From NCBI GenBank assembly GCA_016702335.1, contig JADJEF010000003.1, forward strand, positions 248,001 through 312,000: 64,000 nucleotides of DNA, written 5' to 3'. This document shows positions 36,039-44,416 of the stretch, one piece after another. The notes beneath the pieces are model-generated. The model worked only from the letters and a program-made list of their open reading frames with translations. It had not been told where the DNA came from and searched no databases. The translations under genes and the position numbers were made by a program. How positions within the stretch are numbered: position 1 is the stretch's first letter; every line of letters starts with the position of its first letter. The DNA is from Rhodocyclaceae bacterium (lineage in GTDB: Bacteria; Pseudomonadota; Gammaproteobacteria; Burkholderiales; Rhodocyclaceae).

Positions 36039-37087
36039 CCGAGTCGATACGCGCGTTGGCGGGAGCGTTTCTGGCAGCGCTGGCGCTTGGCGCGTGCGCT
36101 CCCTCTGAGCCCTGGCGTCAGGAAAGCTATGTTTTCGGTACCCGCGTCGAAGTGCTGATTTTCGGCACCGCGCAGGACGAGGCCCGCGCCGCCAGCGCCC
36201 AGGTGCTGCAAGATTTCGACCGTCTGCACCGGCAGTACCACGCCTGGCAGGAATCGGATCTGACCCGCCTGAATACTGCGCTTGCGGCAGGTAGACCAGC
36301 CTCGGTGTCGCCGGAACTGGCCGGCCTGATTGCCCAGGCGCAGTTATTGGCGCATGAGTCAGACTACCTCTTTGATCCGGCCATTGGTCAGCTGATTGCC
36401 CTTTGGGGGTTTCAAAGCGACTCGCCCAAGGCCGAGTTGCCACGCTCGGCAGCCATCGATTCGTTGGTCAAGCGCCGTCCTGCCAGCGCCGACTTGCGGA
36501 TAGACGGGGCGACGGTGAGCAGCCGCAACCCTGCGGTCGCGCTCGATTTCGGGGGTTACCTCAAGGGCGTGGCGCTGGATCGGGCGGCGCTGACGCTACG
36601 CGCGCACGGCATACAAAATGCGCTGATCAATATCGGCGGCAATATTCTGGCGCTGGGCAGCAAAGGCGGCGTGCCCTGGCGGGTGGGCATTGCGCACCCG
36701 CGCCCGGAGCGTGTCGGCGGCGTGCCCCTGGCGGCTCTGGATCTGCACGATGGCGAGGCGATCGGCACCTCGGGTGACTACCATCGCTTCTTCGAGGTCG
36801 AGGGCAAGCGCTATTTTCATCTGCTTGACCCACGCACCGGCCGACCGGCCTTCGGCACCATGGCGGTGACGGTGCTGGTATCACCCGGCAGAGATACGGG
36901 GGCGCGTTCCGATGCCTTGTCCAAGCCGCTATTCATCGCCGGCAAAGACTGGCCGGCGCTGGCCAAAAAGATGAACCTGCCGACGGTGCTACGGGTGGCC
37001 GACGATGGGTCATTGGAACTGAGTCCGGCCATGAAGGCTCGTTTGAGCATGGAAGCGACGGATACCCGCATCGTCGTGCGCGAGTAA
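36026..37087 (+). CDS. apbE: FAD:protein FMN transferase (ApbE family lipoprotein)
   Basis: This 353-aa protein attaches FMN to threonines of target flavoproteins in the periplasm. A lipobox (AALALGACAPS) marks it as a lipoprotein. Family motifs are GTRVEVLIFG, LIALWGFQSD, VALDFGGYLKGVALDRA, NIGGNILALGSK, GTSGDYHRFFE and YFHLLDPRTGRPA. Residues about 149-157 (RRPASADLR) come from a copy of the dispersed repeat, in a different frame from the other coding copies. The start overlaps gshB by 13 nt. No obvious target flavoprotein is adjacent. Confidence 0.92.
   Translation: MHRLTESIRALAGAFLAALALGACAPSEPWRQESYVFGTRVEVLIFGTAQDEARAASAQVLQDFDRLHRQYHAWQESDLTRLNTALAAGRPASVSPELAGLIAQAQLLAHESDYLFDPAIGQLIALWGFQSDSPKAELPRSAAIDSLVKRRPASADLRIDGATVSSRNPAVALDFGGYLKGVALDRAALTLRAHGIQNALINIGGNILALGSKGGVPWRVGIAHPRPERVGGVPLAALDLHDGEAIGTSGDYHRFFEVEGKRYFHLLDPRTGRPAFGTMAVTVLVSPGRDTGARSDALSKPLFIAGKDWPALAKKMNLPTVLRVADDGSLELSPAMKARLSMEATDTRIVVRE
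36473..36495 (+). repeat. Dispersed 23-bp repeat, copy inside apbE
   Basis: Exact consensus, spacer CCTG, sense to apbE but read in another frame, giving RRPASADLR rather than AVSPAPT. Confidence 0.92.
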
Positions 37088-37136
37088 TGTGCGGGTGGCC
37101 TAATATGGTCGCCTACCCAAGTTCACATCGTAGCTC

Positions 37137-38189
37137 ATGACCGAACCCATCAAACTCACCCAGTTTTCTCATGGCGGGGGCTGTGGCTGCAAGATTTCGC
37201 CCGCCATCCTGTCGCAGTTGATTGCTCAGACGCCGCTCGCCAATCTGCCAGCCGATCTGCTGGTCGGCGTGGAAACCGCCGACGACGCGGCGGTGTATCG
37301 GCTCAATGACCAGCAGGCGGTGGTGGTGACCACCGATTTCTTTACCCCTATTGTCGATAACCCGCGCGATTTCGGCCGCATCGCCGCGACCAATGCCCTC
37401 TCCGACATCTATGCCATGGGCGCGCGCCCCCTGTTTGCGCTCGCGGTTGTCGGCATGCCGCTGGACAAGCTGCCGCTGGCCGTGATCCGCGAGATTCTCG
37501 ATGGTGGCCAGAGTGTCTGTACGGCGGCGGGTATTCCGCTCGCCGGTGGGCATTCGATTGACGTGCTGGAGCCGATCTACGGCCTGGTCGGTGTTGGCGT
37601 AGTGCATCCGGATCAGCTCAAGCGCAATGCCGGCGCGCAGGCGGGCGATGTGCTCATCCTGGGCAAGCCGCTTGGGGTTGGCATCCTGTCGGCCGCGTTG
37701 AAGAAAAACAAACTCTCGGCGCACGGCTATGCGCAGCTGCTCGACTACACGACCCGCCTGAATACCCCCGGCGCAGCACTGGCGGAACTGCCCGAGGTGC
37801 ACGCCATGACCGACGTCACGGGTTTCGGTCTGGCCGGCCACTTGCTGGAGATCTGTCGCGGTTCCAGCCTCGGTGCGGTTGTAGACTGGGCCAGGCTTCC
37901 GCTGCTTGATGAGGCCGTCACCCATGTCCAGAACGGCGTGGTGACCGGTGCCTCCGGTCGCAACTGGGCGGCCTACGGTGAGGAGGTGGCCATGCCGGCC
38001 GGAGCGATCCTCTGGCAGGAGCAGTTGCTCAGCGACCCGCAGACCAGCGGTGGCTTGCTCGTCGCCTGTGCGCCGGAGAGCGAAGCGCGGGTGCTCGCTA
38101 TTTTTCACGCGGCGGGCTTTGAGTTGGCGGCGAGGGTGGGGCGCATGGTGACCCGGGCGGACGGGGCACCACGTCTGAGCCTCGTCTAA
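37137..38189 (+). CDS. selD: Selenide, water dikinase
   Basis: This 350-aa enzyme makes selenophosphate from selenide and ATP. The active-site motif is HGGGCGCKISPAIL, with Cys codons TGT and TGC at the two catalytic positions and the conserved Lys. Other blocks are ETADDAAVYRL, FFTPIVDNPRDFGRIAATNALSDIYAMG, LAGGHSID, MTDVTGFGLAGHL and LLSDPQTSGGLLVA. It is a Cys-type, not a selenocysteine-type, SelD. No selA, selB, selU or selenoprotein gene is in the window, so the use of selenophosphate (Sec or 2-selenouridine) cannot be decided. Confidence 0.95.
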   Translation: MTEPIKLTQFSHGGGCGCKISPAILSQLIAQTPLANLPADLLVGVETADDAAVYRLNDQQAVVVTTDFFTPIVDNPRDFGRIAATNALSDIYAMGARPLFALAVVGMPLDKLPLAVIREILDGGQSVCTAAGIPLAGGHSIDVLEPIYGLVGVGVVHPDQLKRNAGAQAGDVLILGKPLGVGILSAALKKNKLSAHGYAQLLDYTTRLNTPGAALAELPEVHAMTDVTGFGLAGHLLEICRGSSLGAVVDWARLPLLDEAVTHVQNGVVTGASGRNWAAYGEEVAMPAGAILWQEQLLSDPQTSGGLLVACAPESEARVLAIFHAAGFELAARVGRMVTRADGAPRLSLV

Positions 38190-38208
38190 GAACAGTACAA
38201 TCAGCGCC

Positions 38209-38598
38209 ATGATTGGTCTTTTTCTCGTTACCCACGCCACCTATGGAGAATCGCTTATCCAGTGCGCTTGCCACGTGCTCAATCGGCGGCCGGCCCAGAT
38301 TGCGCAACTGGGTGTCGCGATGCAGGACGATCCGCTCGACTTGCTGCCCCAGGCGCGCGAGATGATCGCCTGGGTAGACAAGGGCGACGGCGTGCTGGTT
38401 ATGACCGACATTTTTGGTGCGACACCCAGCAACATTGCCATGAAGCTGCTCCAGCCCGGGCGGATCGAGGGGGTTGCCGGCGTCAATCTGCCCATGCTTT
38501 TGCGTGCACTTTCCTATCGTGACAAGGATCTACCCACGCTGCTTGCCAAGTCGGTTTCGGGTGGGCGTGACGGTGTGTTAAACCTTCTCAAGCATTGA
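38209..38598 (+). CDS. PTS EIIA-Man family phosphocarrier
   Basis: This 129-aa protein resembles the EIIA domain of mannose-type PTS. It has the phosphorylatable His in VTHATYGESLI and the fold motifs VLVMTDIFGATPSNIA and GVAGVNLPMLLRALSYR. There is no EIIB, EIIC or EIID nearby. In betaproteobacteria this EIIA-HPr-EI set acts as a regulatory phosphorelay, not a sugar transporter (family knowledge). The HPr gene follows within 11 bp. Confidence 0.92.
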   Translation: MIGLFLVTHATYGESLIQCACHVLNRRPAQIAQLGVAMQDDPLDLLPQAREMIAWVDKGDGVLVMTDIFGATPSNIAMKLLQPGRIEGVAGVNLPMLLRALSYRDKDLPTLLAKSVSGGRDGVLNLLKH

Positions 38599-38609
38599 GC
38601 CCTATCACC

Positions 38610-38879
38610 ATGCCAAAAGCTGACGTTCAGATCATCAACAAACTCGGGTTGCACGCCCGTGCCTCGGCGAAGTTGACCCAGTTGGCCGGCTCGTTTCCCT
38701 GTGAAGTCTGGATGGAGCGGGGCACACGACGCATCAATGCCAAAAGCATCATGGGTGTGATGATGCTGGCGGCCGGCAAAGGCTCGACCGTGATTGTCGA
38801 CACCGAAGGCGAGCGGGCCGATGAAGCGCTGGCTGCGATTCAGGGGCTGATCGCCGATCGCTTCGGCGAAGGCGAATAG
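38610..38879 (+). CDS. HPr phosphocarrier protein
   Basis: This 89-aa protein has the active-site His in NKLGLHARASAKL and the regulatory serine region NAKSIMGVMMLAAGKG. It carries phosphate from EI to EIIA. The ATG at 38610 is preferred; an in-frame TTG at 38595 overlapping the EIIA stop is possible. It lies between the EIIA gene and ptsI. Confidence 0.93.
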   Translation: MPKADVQIINKLGLHARASAKLTQLAGSFPCEVWMERGTRRINAKSIMGVMMLAAGKGSTVIVDTEGERADEALAAIQGLIADRFGEGE

Positions 38880-38910
38880 GGCACCCGGTGAGTCGCAGAA
38901 AGTCACGCCC

Positions 38911-40665
38911 ATGACATTTGCCCTGTTCGGTCTGTCCGTATCGCAAGGTGTGGCGATCGGCCGCGCGCATCTGGTGTCGCACGCCATGCTGGAGGTCTCG
39001 CACCAGCAGCTGCGCGAGCGCGACGTGCCCGGCGAACTGGCCCGGCTGGATGCCGCCATCGTCACAGTGGCCAAAGAAATGCAAGCGCTGCGCGAGGAGG
39101 CCAGCGTACCCGGGGCACCCAGCGAGTTGGTCGCTTTCGTTGATCTGCACGCCATGATTCTTGACGACCCCATGCTCATGGAGGGTGCACGCGCCATTAT
39201 CGACGAGCGCTTCTGCAATGCCGAGTGGGCGCTGGTGCAGCAACTAGATACCCTGGTGGCCCAGTTTGAAGAATTCGACGACCCCTACCTGCGCGAGCGC
39301 AAGGGCGACATCGTGCAAGTGGTCGAACGTGTTCTGAAGGCGCTGCAGGGCAAGCCGCGCCGGCTGGCCCGGCGCAAGCCGAACGACGATGAAGAGCTGA
39401 TTGTCGTTGCCCATGATCTCTCGCCCGCCGATACCATTCAGTTCAAGAACATGAAGATCGCTGGCTTCGTCACCGATCTTGGCGGCTCGACCTCACACAC
39501 GGCCATCGTGGCCCGTTCGCTGGCGATACCCGCGCTGGTCGACATGAAGCATGCGCGCCCGTTGATTCAGGACGACGACCTGCTGATTCTCGATGGCACG
39601 CGCGGCGTGCTGATTGTCGACCCCGACGAGGGCATCCTCGAGGAATACCGCGCCCGGCGCAGCGAGCGCGTGGTCGAGCGCAACAAGCTCAAACGGTTCA
39701 AGGGGGAGCGGTCACGTACGCTCGATGGTGTCGATATCGCCTTGATGGCCAATATCGAGTTGCCGCAGGATGTCGAGCAGGCGCGCGAAGTGGGTGCCGA
39801 TGGCGTGGGCTTGTTCCGTACCGAATTCCTGTTCATGAACCGTGACGACCTGCCCGATGAAGACGAGCAGTTCGAGGCCTACCGCAGTGTGGTCAAGGGC
39901 ATGCCGGGCAAGCCGGTCACCATACGTACGCTCGACATTGGTGCCGACAAGGAAGCCCGCGCCTTGCAAAACACGCCGGGCGCGGTCGAGCGCAGTTCGA
40001 TCAACCCGGCGCTGGGCTTGCGCGCCATCCGTTTTAGCCTGGCCGAACCGCTGATTTTTCTCACCCAGTTGCGCGCCATTCTGCGCGCTGCCCATCATGG
40101 TCCGGTCAAGATATTGATTCCGATGCTGGCGCACGCGCGCGAAATTCATCAAACACTGGCGCTGATCGAGCAGGCTAAGGAACAGTTGCGTTCCAGTCGG
40201 CACAAGTTTCACGAAGACATTGAAGTGGGCGGCATGATCGAGATTCCGGCAGCGGCGCTCGCGCTGGGGCCTTTCCTGAGTCAGCTTGATTTCATCTCCA
40301 TCGGCACCAACGATCTGATCCAGTACACGCTCGCTATCGACCGTGCCGATGGCGCGGTCGCCCACCTCTATGATCCGCTTCATCCGGCGGTGTTGCGCCT
40401 GGTGTCACACACCATACAGACCTCGACCAAGGCTGAAATTCCCGTCACCGTCTGTGGCGAAATGGCCGGCGACCCCGCGTTGACCGCGTTGCTGTTAGGC
40501 ATGGGGCTGCGGCAGTTTTCGATGCACCCCGCAAGGTTGCTCGAAGTCAAGCAACAGGTCGTGAAGGCTGACAGCGATCAGTTGACCGGGCGCGTAGCGC
40601 GTGTGCTCAAGAGCGACGATCCCGAGCGCATTGAAGACATGGTCGGAAAACTATGGCTGGCGTAG
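38911..40665 (+). CDS. ptsI: PEP-protein phosphotransferase (PTS enzyme I)
   Basis: This 584-aa enzyme takes phosphate from PEP and passes it to HPr. The active-site His is in GGSTSHTAIVARSLAIPALV. The PEP-binding barrel shows VGLFRTEFLFMNRDDLPDEDEQ, INPALGLRAIRFSL, GGMIEIPAAAL, SIGTNDLIQYTLAIDR and VCGEMAGDPALTALLLGMGL with the catalytic Cys. It completes the EIIA-HPr-EI relay. Its end overlaps metX by 13 nt. Confidence 0.96.
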   Translation: MTFALFGLSVSQGVAIGRAHLVSHAMLEVSHQQLRERDVPGELARLDAAIVTVAKEMQALREEASVPGAPSELVAFVDLHAMILDDPMLMEGARAIIDERFCNAEWALVQQLDTLVAQFEEFDDPYLRERKGDIVQVVERVLKALQGKPRRLARRKPNDDEELIVVAHDLSPADTIQFKNMKIAGFVTDLGGSTSHTAIVARSLAIPALVDMKHARPLIQDDDLLILDGTRGVLIVDPDEGILEEYRARRSERVVERNKLKRFKGERSRTLDGVDIALMANIELPQDVEQAREVGADGVGLFRTEFLFMNRDDLPDEDEQFEAYRSVVKGMPGKPVTIRTLDIGADKEARALQNTPGAVERSSINPALGLRAIRFSLAEPLIFLTQLRAILRAAHHGPVKILIPMLAHAREIHQTLALIEQAKEQLRSSRHKFHEDIEVGGMIEIPAAALALGPFLSQLDFISIGTNDLIQYTLAIDRADGAVAHLYDPLHPAVLRLVSHTIQTSTKAEIPVTVCGEMAGDPALTALLLGMGLRQFSMHPARLLEVKQQVVKADSDQLTGRVARVLKSDDPERIEDMVGKLWLA

Positions 40666-41777
40666 CCGAGAGCAGCGAAATCGCGACGGCGGTCGGCAGC
40701 GTCAGCCCGCAGCGACTGAAGGTAGGCGATGCGCTGGCGCTGCAAGACGGCAATATGCTGAACGGCTACGAGCTGGTCTATGAAACCTATGGCACCCTGA
40801 ATGCGGCGAAGAGCAACGCCATTCTTGTGTGTCATGCCCTTTCGGGCCACCATCATGTGGCGGGCGAATATGCCGATGGCAGCATCGGCTGGTGGGACAA
40901 CATTGTGGGTCCCGGTCGTCCGCTCGATACCCATCGCTTTTTTATTGTGGGCGTCAATAATCTGGGCGGCTGTCATGGCTCGACCGGTCCGTCCAGCATC
41001 AACCCGGCCACGGGCAAGGAATGGGGAGCGGATTTCCCCATAGTGACCGTGGAAGACTGGGTCGAAAGTCAGGCGCGGCTGGCGGATCATTTCGGTATTG
41101 ATGCCTGGGCGGCGGTAATGGGCGGTAGTCTTGGCGGTATGCAGGCCCTGCAATGGTCACTCCAACTGCCCGAGCGGGTGCGTCACGCGCTGGTGATCGC
41201 CGCCTCGCCCAAGCTCTCGGCGGAGAACATCGCCTTTAACGAGGTGGCCCGTCAGGCCATCCTTTCCGATCCCGACTATGTGGCTGGTCGCCGCCCCGAG
41301 CGCGGTTTGCGTCTGGCGCGCATGCTCGGACACATCACCTATTTGTCCGATGACCAGATGGCCGACAAATTCGGCCGTCGCCTGCGCCATGGCGAATACC
41401 GTTACGGCTTCGATGTCGAATTCGAGATCGAGTCGTATCTGCGCCACCAGGGTGACAAGTTTGCCAGCTGGTTCAATGCCGACACCTATCTGCGCATGAC
41501 CAAGGCGCTCGACTACTTTGACCCGGCGCGCCACCACGGTGGCGACCTGGCTGCGGCTCTGCGTGTCGCCCGCGCCAAGTTCTTCATCGCCGCCTTCAGT
41601 ACCGACTGGCGTTTTACGCCGGCGCGGTCGCGCGAGATGGTCAATGCTCTGGTAAAAAATGGTCAGACCGTCGCCTACGCCGAGATCGATTCACCGCACG
41701 GGCACGACTCTTTTCTCATTCCTGATGACTACTACCATGCCCTCGTGGCGGCCTATCTGCAGCGAGTGACGCTATGA
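40653..41777 (+). CDS. metX: Homoserine O-acyltransferase MetX
   Basis: This 374-aa alpha/beta-hydrolase acylates homoserine in methionine synthesis. The nucleophile elbow GGSLGGMQALQW holds the catalytic Ser, and the oxyanion-region CHALSGHHHVAG and the terminal HGHDSFLIPDDYY with the catalytic His are present. MetX enzymes partnered with MetW are often succinyltransferases, so acetyl versus succinyl cannot be fixed by eye. It overlaps ptsI by 13 nt upstream and metW by 4 nt downstream. Confidence 0.94.
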   Translation: MAGVAESSEIATAVGSVSPQRLKVGDALALQDGNMLNGYELVYETYGTLNAAKSNAILVCHALSGHHHVAGEYADGSIGWWDNIVGPGRPLDTHRFFIVGVNNLGGCHGSTGPSSINPATGKEWGADFPIVTVEDWVESQARLADHFGIDAWAAVMGGSLGGMQALQWSLQLPERVRHALVIAASPKLSAENIAFNEVARQAILSDPDYVAGRRPERGLRLARMLGHITYLSDDQMADKFGRRLRHGEYRYGFDVEFEIESYLRHQGDKFASWFNADTYLRMTKALDYFDPARHHGGDLAAALRVARAKFFIAAFSTDWRFTPARSREMVNALVKNGQTVAYAEIDSPHGHDSFLIPDDYYHALVAAYLQRVTL

Positions 41778-42394
41778 CCGACGTAATGACAGACACCCGG
41801 GGCAACCAGATCTGTCGTGCCGATTTCAGTGTCATCGCCAGTTGGGTGCAGCCCGGCGAGCGCGTGCTTGACCTGGGTTGTGGTGATGGAACCTTGCTTA
41901 GCCTGCTGATCGAGCAGCGCGGTGCCATCGGTTACGGCATTGAACTTGAAGACGAGGCCGTGCTGGCCGCCGTTAAGCGCGGCATGAATGTCATTCAGTC
42001 GGACCTCGAGGCGGGATTGTCGGGCATTGGTGATGCGACCTTTGATCACGTGGTGCTCTCGCGCACCTTGCAGGCCGTGAGGCACACCGAGGGCATTCTT
42101 CGTGAAATGCTGCGGGTCGGGCGCGAGGCGGTGGTTTCTTTCCCCAACTTTGCCTACTGGAAGAATCGCACGGCGGTGATGGCCGGGCGCATGCCGGTGT
42201 CCGAAGACTTGCCTTATGAGTGGTTCAATACGCCCAATTTGCGGTTTTTCACCTTGCTTGACTTCGAGGCGCTGTGCGCTCACATGGGCCTTGTCATCCG
42301 AGCGCGTGAGGTGCTCGATGAAAACGGCGAGCTGGTGCAGCAGGAACACAATTTTTTGGGATCGCTGGCGGTATATCGGCTTGCGGTACGCTGA
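41774..42394 (+). CDS. metW: Methionine biosynthesis protein MetW (SAM-dependent methyltransferase-like)
   Basis: This 206-aa methyltransferase-like protein has motif I VLDLGCGDGTLLSLL and the MetW features HVVLSRTLQAVRHTEGILREMLRVGREAVVSFPNF and PYEWFNTPNLRFFTLLDFE. MetW works with MetX in methionine synthesis. The ATG overlaps the metX stop (ATGA). A dispersed repeat follows the stop codon by 15 bp. Confidence 0.95.
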   Translation: MTDVMTDTRGNQICRADFSVIASWVQPGERVLDLGCGDGTLLSLLIEQRGAIGYGIELEDEAVLAAVKRGMNVIQSDLEAGLSGIGDATFDHVVLSRTLQAVRHTEGILREMLRVGREAVVSFPNFAYWKNRTAVMAGRMPVSEDLPYEWFNTPNLRFFTLLDFEALCAHMGLVIRAREVLDENGELVQQEHNFLGSLAVYRLAVR

Positions 42395-42409
42395 TCGTGA
42401 TCGGTGGGT

Positions 42410-42432
42410 CGCCGTGTTGCCAGCGCCGACTT
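42410..42432 (+). repeat. Dispersed 23-bp repeat, copy (intergenic after metW)
   Basis: Exact consensus, spacer GTTG, between metW and the diguanylate cyclase gene, both on the plus strand. Its spacer is the most divergent of the set. Confidence 0.9.
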
Positions 42433-42500
42433 GCCGACATTTTCGGCGGGGTTTTCGGTAGCATCGTGGCAGGGCGACTCCAGTTCGCCCTCGGGAGGAG

Positions 42501-43802
42501 ATGATGAAAATTTTGGTCGTAGTGTCTTCGCGCTTTGTACAGCAGGTATTGAAGCGGCACTTGGCCTTTCTGACTCAGTCAGCGGACTATTGCACGGGCG
42601 TGACCGATGGCCTGCGCCTGTTCGGAGCCGGCGAGTATGACCTGGTGTGTGTCGAGGGCATGCTGGCAGATGGCTCCGGCGCTGATCTGGCCCGGCGCGT
42701 GCGCGCCACGCCGCTGGGCGAGCACGTACCGATTCTGCTGCTCTCCGGCAACGCCGATGCGAAAACCTCGGCAGAGGCAATGGCGGCAGGAATCACCGAG
42801 GTCTTCAGCAAAAGCGATGTTGAGGCATTGGCTGATTACATCGCGCATCAGGAAAAAGATGACGTCACCGCGCAGCACATCAAAGGTCGGGCGATGGTGG
42901 TTGAAGACGGTCGGGCGATTGCTGCCGTGTTCGAAGAAATGCTGGGCCGGCTGGGAATGACCGCACAGATTTTTTCCCGTGCCGAAGATGCGCTTGCCGC
43001 GCTCGACACCCAGATGTTCGATGTCGTGGTGACCGATGTGCAACTGGAGGGCAACATGACCGGCGTGGGGCTGGTGCGTGCCGTTCGACAATTGCCAGGG
43101 CCGATCGGACGGGTGCCCATTCTGGCGGTGTCCGGGTTTCAGGATGCGGCGCGCAAGGTCGAACTACTACGCCTGGGCGCCAACGACTATGTGTCCAAGC
43201 CGGTACACGAAGAGGAGTTCTCGGCGCGCATTCGCAACATGGTGCATCTGGCCCGCCTGCTGCAAGAAGCCGAAACCCAGCGCGATCATCTGCGCCGTCT
43301 GGCCATGACCGACCAACTGACTGGCCTGTACAACCGGCACTACATGGCCGAGGTGGCCTCCAAACGGGTTCCCGAAGCGCTCAAGCGCGGGATTGCCGTG
43401 AGCATGATCGTGCTCGACCTCGACCACTTCAAAAAGATTAACGATACCCACGGACACGATGTCGGCGATGTCGTGCTGGCAGAGACCGCCGCCATGCTGC
43501 GCGAGTGTTGTCGTGGCGGCGACATTGCCGCCCGCGCCGGTGGCGAAGAATTCGTGATTGTTTTGATCAACCGCGATGCCGCCAGTGCGGCCGGGTTTGG
43601 CGAGCAGATTCGCGCACGGCTGGAAGCCTTGCGCCCTGGCGGCTTGCTGGTCACGGCCAGCGTCGGGGTAGGTACGGTTCCTAAAGGCAGCGTGGCCGAT
43701 TTCAAGACGCTGTTCAAAGCCGCTGATGAGGCCACCTACGATGCCAAGGCCGGCGGGCGTAATCGCGTGGCCATCAGAGAGGTGAGTTCGGTCGCGGCGT
43801 GA
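42501..43802 (+). CDS. Response regulator diguanylate cyclase, REC-REC-GGDEF (PleD-like)
   Basis: This 433-aa protein has two receiver domains (about 1-120 and 130-255) and a GGDEF domain (about 270-425). The cyclase signature is GGEEF in ARAGGEEFVIVL, with an RxxD inhibitory site (RGGD) five residues before it, so product feedback by c-di-GMP is likely. Receiver 2 has the phosphoacceptor Asp (VVVTDVQL). In receiver 1 the equivalent position is Glu (LVCVEGML), so it is probably a dimerisation domain or a constitutive mimic. GGGAGGAG precedes the ATG. No cognate kinase is nearby. Confidence 0.92.
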   Translation: MMKILVVVSSRFVQQVLKRHLAFLTQSADYCTGVTDGLRLFGAGEYDLVCVEGMLADGSGADLARRVRATPLGEHVPILLLSGNADAKTSAEAMAAGITEVFSKSDVEALADYIAHQEKDDVTAQHIKGRAMVVEDGRAIAAVFEEMLGRLGMTAQIFSRAEDALAALDTQMFDVVVTDVQLEGNMTGVGLVRAVRQLPGPIGRVPILAVSGFQDAARKVELLRLGANDYVSKPVHEEEFSARIRNMVHLARLLQEAETQRDHLRRLAMTDQLTGLYNRHYMAEVASKRVPEALKRGIAVSMIVLDLDHFKKINDTHGHDVGDVVLAETAAMLRECCRGGDIAARAGGEEFVIVLINRDAASAAGFGEQIRARLEALRPGGLLVTASVGVGTVPKGSVADFKTLFKAADEATYDAKAGGRNRVAIREVSSVAA

Positions 43803-43911
43803 TCAAGTTAGTGCACCTGACGCCGGCGCGCGCCACGGTTTTACGGTAATCACCGTGCGAGCGTTGCGTGTAACAACGTCCTGTGCTGTTGCCGTGGCAA
43901 GCCAACCGGCC

Positions 43912-44103
43912 TCACGCCATCGACGAGAGCGCCGCTGCCAGTTCGGCGTTGTCGCTCTTGGCTTTGGCACTCGACCCGCCTGACGACTTGCTGGTCTTGC
44001 CTTGATCAAGATCGCGCTGCTTCTGTGCCGCCCATTGGCACAATGGCTGCCCGGCCAGAAATACCTTGAACGATTCAATGTCGTCAATGACAGCCTGAGT
44101 CAT
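43912..44103 (-). CDS. Small conserved-looking protein of unknown function
   Basis: This 63-aa protein (MTQAVIDDIESFKVFLAGQPLCQWAAQ at the N-terminus) has a basic, Ser/Gly-rich middle and an Ala-rich tail. AGGAGCC lies just upstream of the start at 44103, which supports translation. It is alone on the minus strand, with minC divergent. I do not recognise the family. Confidence 0.5.
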   Translation of the reverse strand: MTQAVIDDIESFKVFLAGQPLCQWAAQKQRDLDQGKTSKSSGGSSAKAKSDNAELAAALSSMA

Positions 44104-44416
44104 GGAGTGGCTCCTGTGTTGCCCTGCGGTTAATCGACTTGCCCGCCACGATAACGCCGCGTCTAGCCTCAGCGTAGCATCATTTAACAGGTTTTGTGGG
44201 CTGGCGTCTGCCTGTCTGAGCGTCACCGCCATGGGTTTGCAGGTGCCGGTGAAGGGGCGAAGCGCTCAATAGCCCTACTTTTAACGGCTTGTTCAGCGCC
44301 TCCTTTAGAGGGGTAAGCACAAGTCCCAAGGCGCCCGACTTTTATAATCGGGCCTGCAAAATCTCCGTGTTTTCGGGCATTGCCTGACGTTTCCCCTTAT
44401 CACTGACCTGACCTCC
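44104..44416. other. Divergent intergenic region upstream of minC
   Basis: This 313-bp spacer has no supported gene. It includes a TATAAT at 44343-44348, 68 bp before minC, as the best candidate -10 element on the plus strand; no good -35 is at the right distance. Confidence 0.5.
44343..44348 (+). promoter_or_regulatory. Candidate -10 element for minCDE
   Basis: A perfect TATAAT lies 68 bp upstream of the minC start; the -35 match is poor, so confidence is low. Confidence 0.35.

Noticed and set aside
37180..37200. Selenocysteine in SelD
   Set aside because: Both catalytic positions use Cys codons (TGT and TGC); no in-frame TGA is present.
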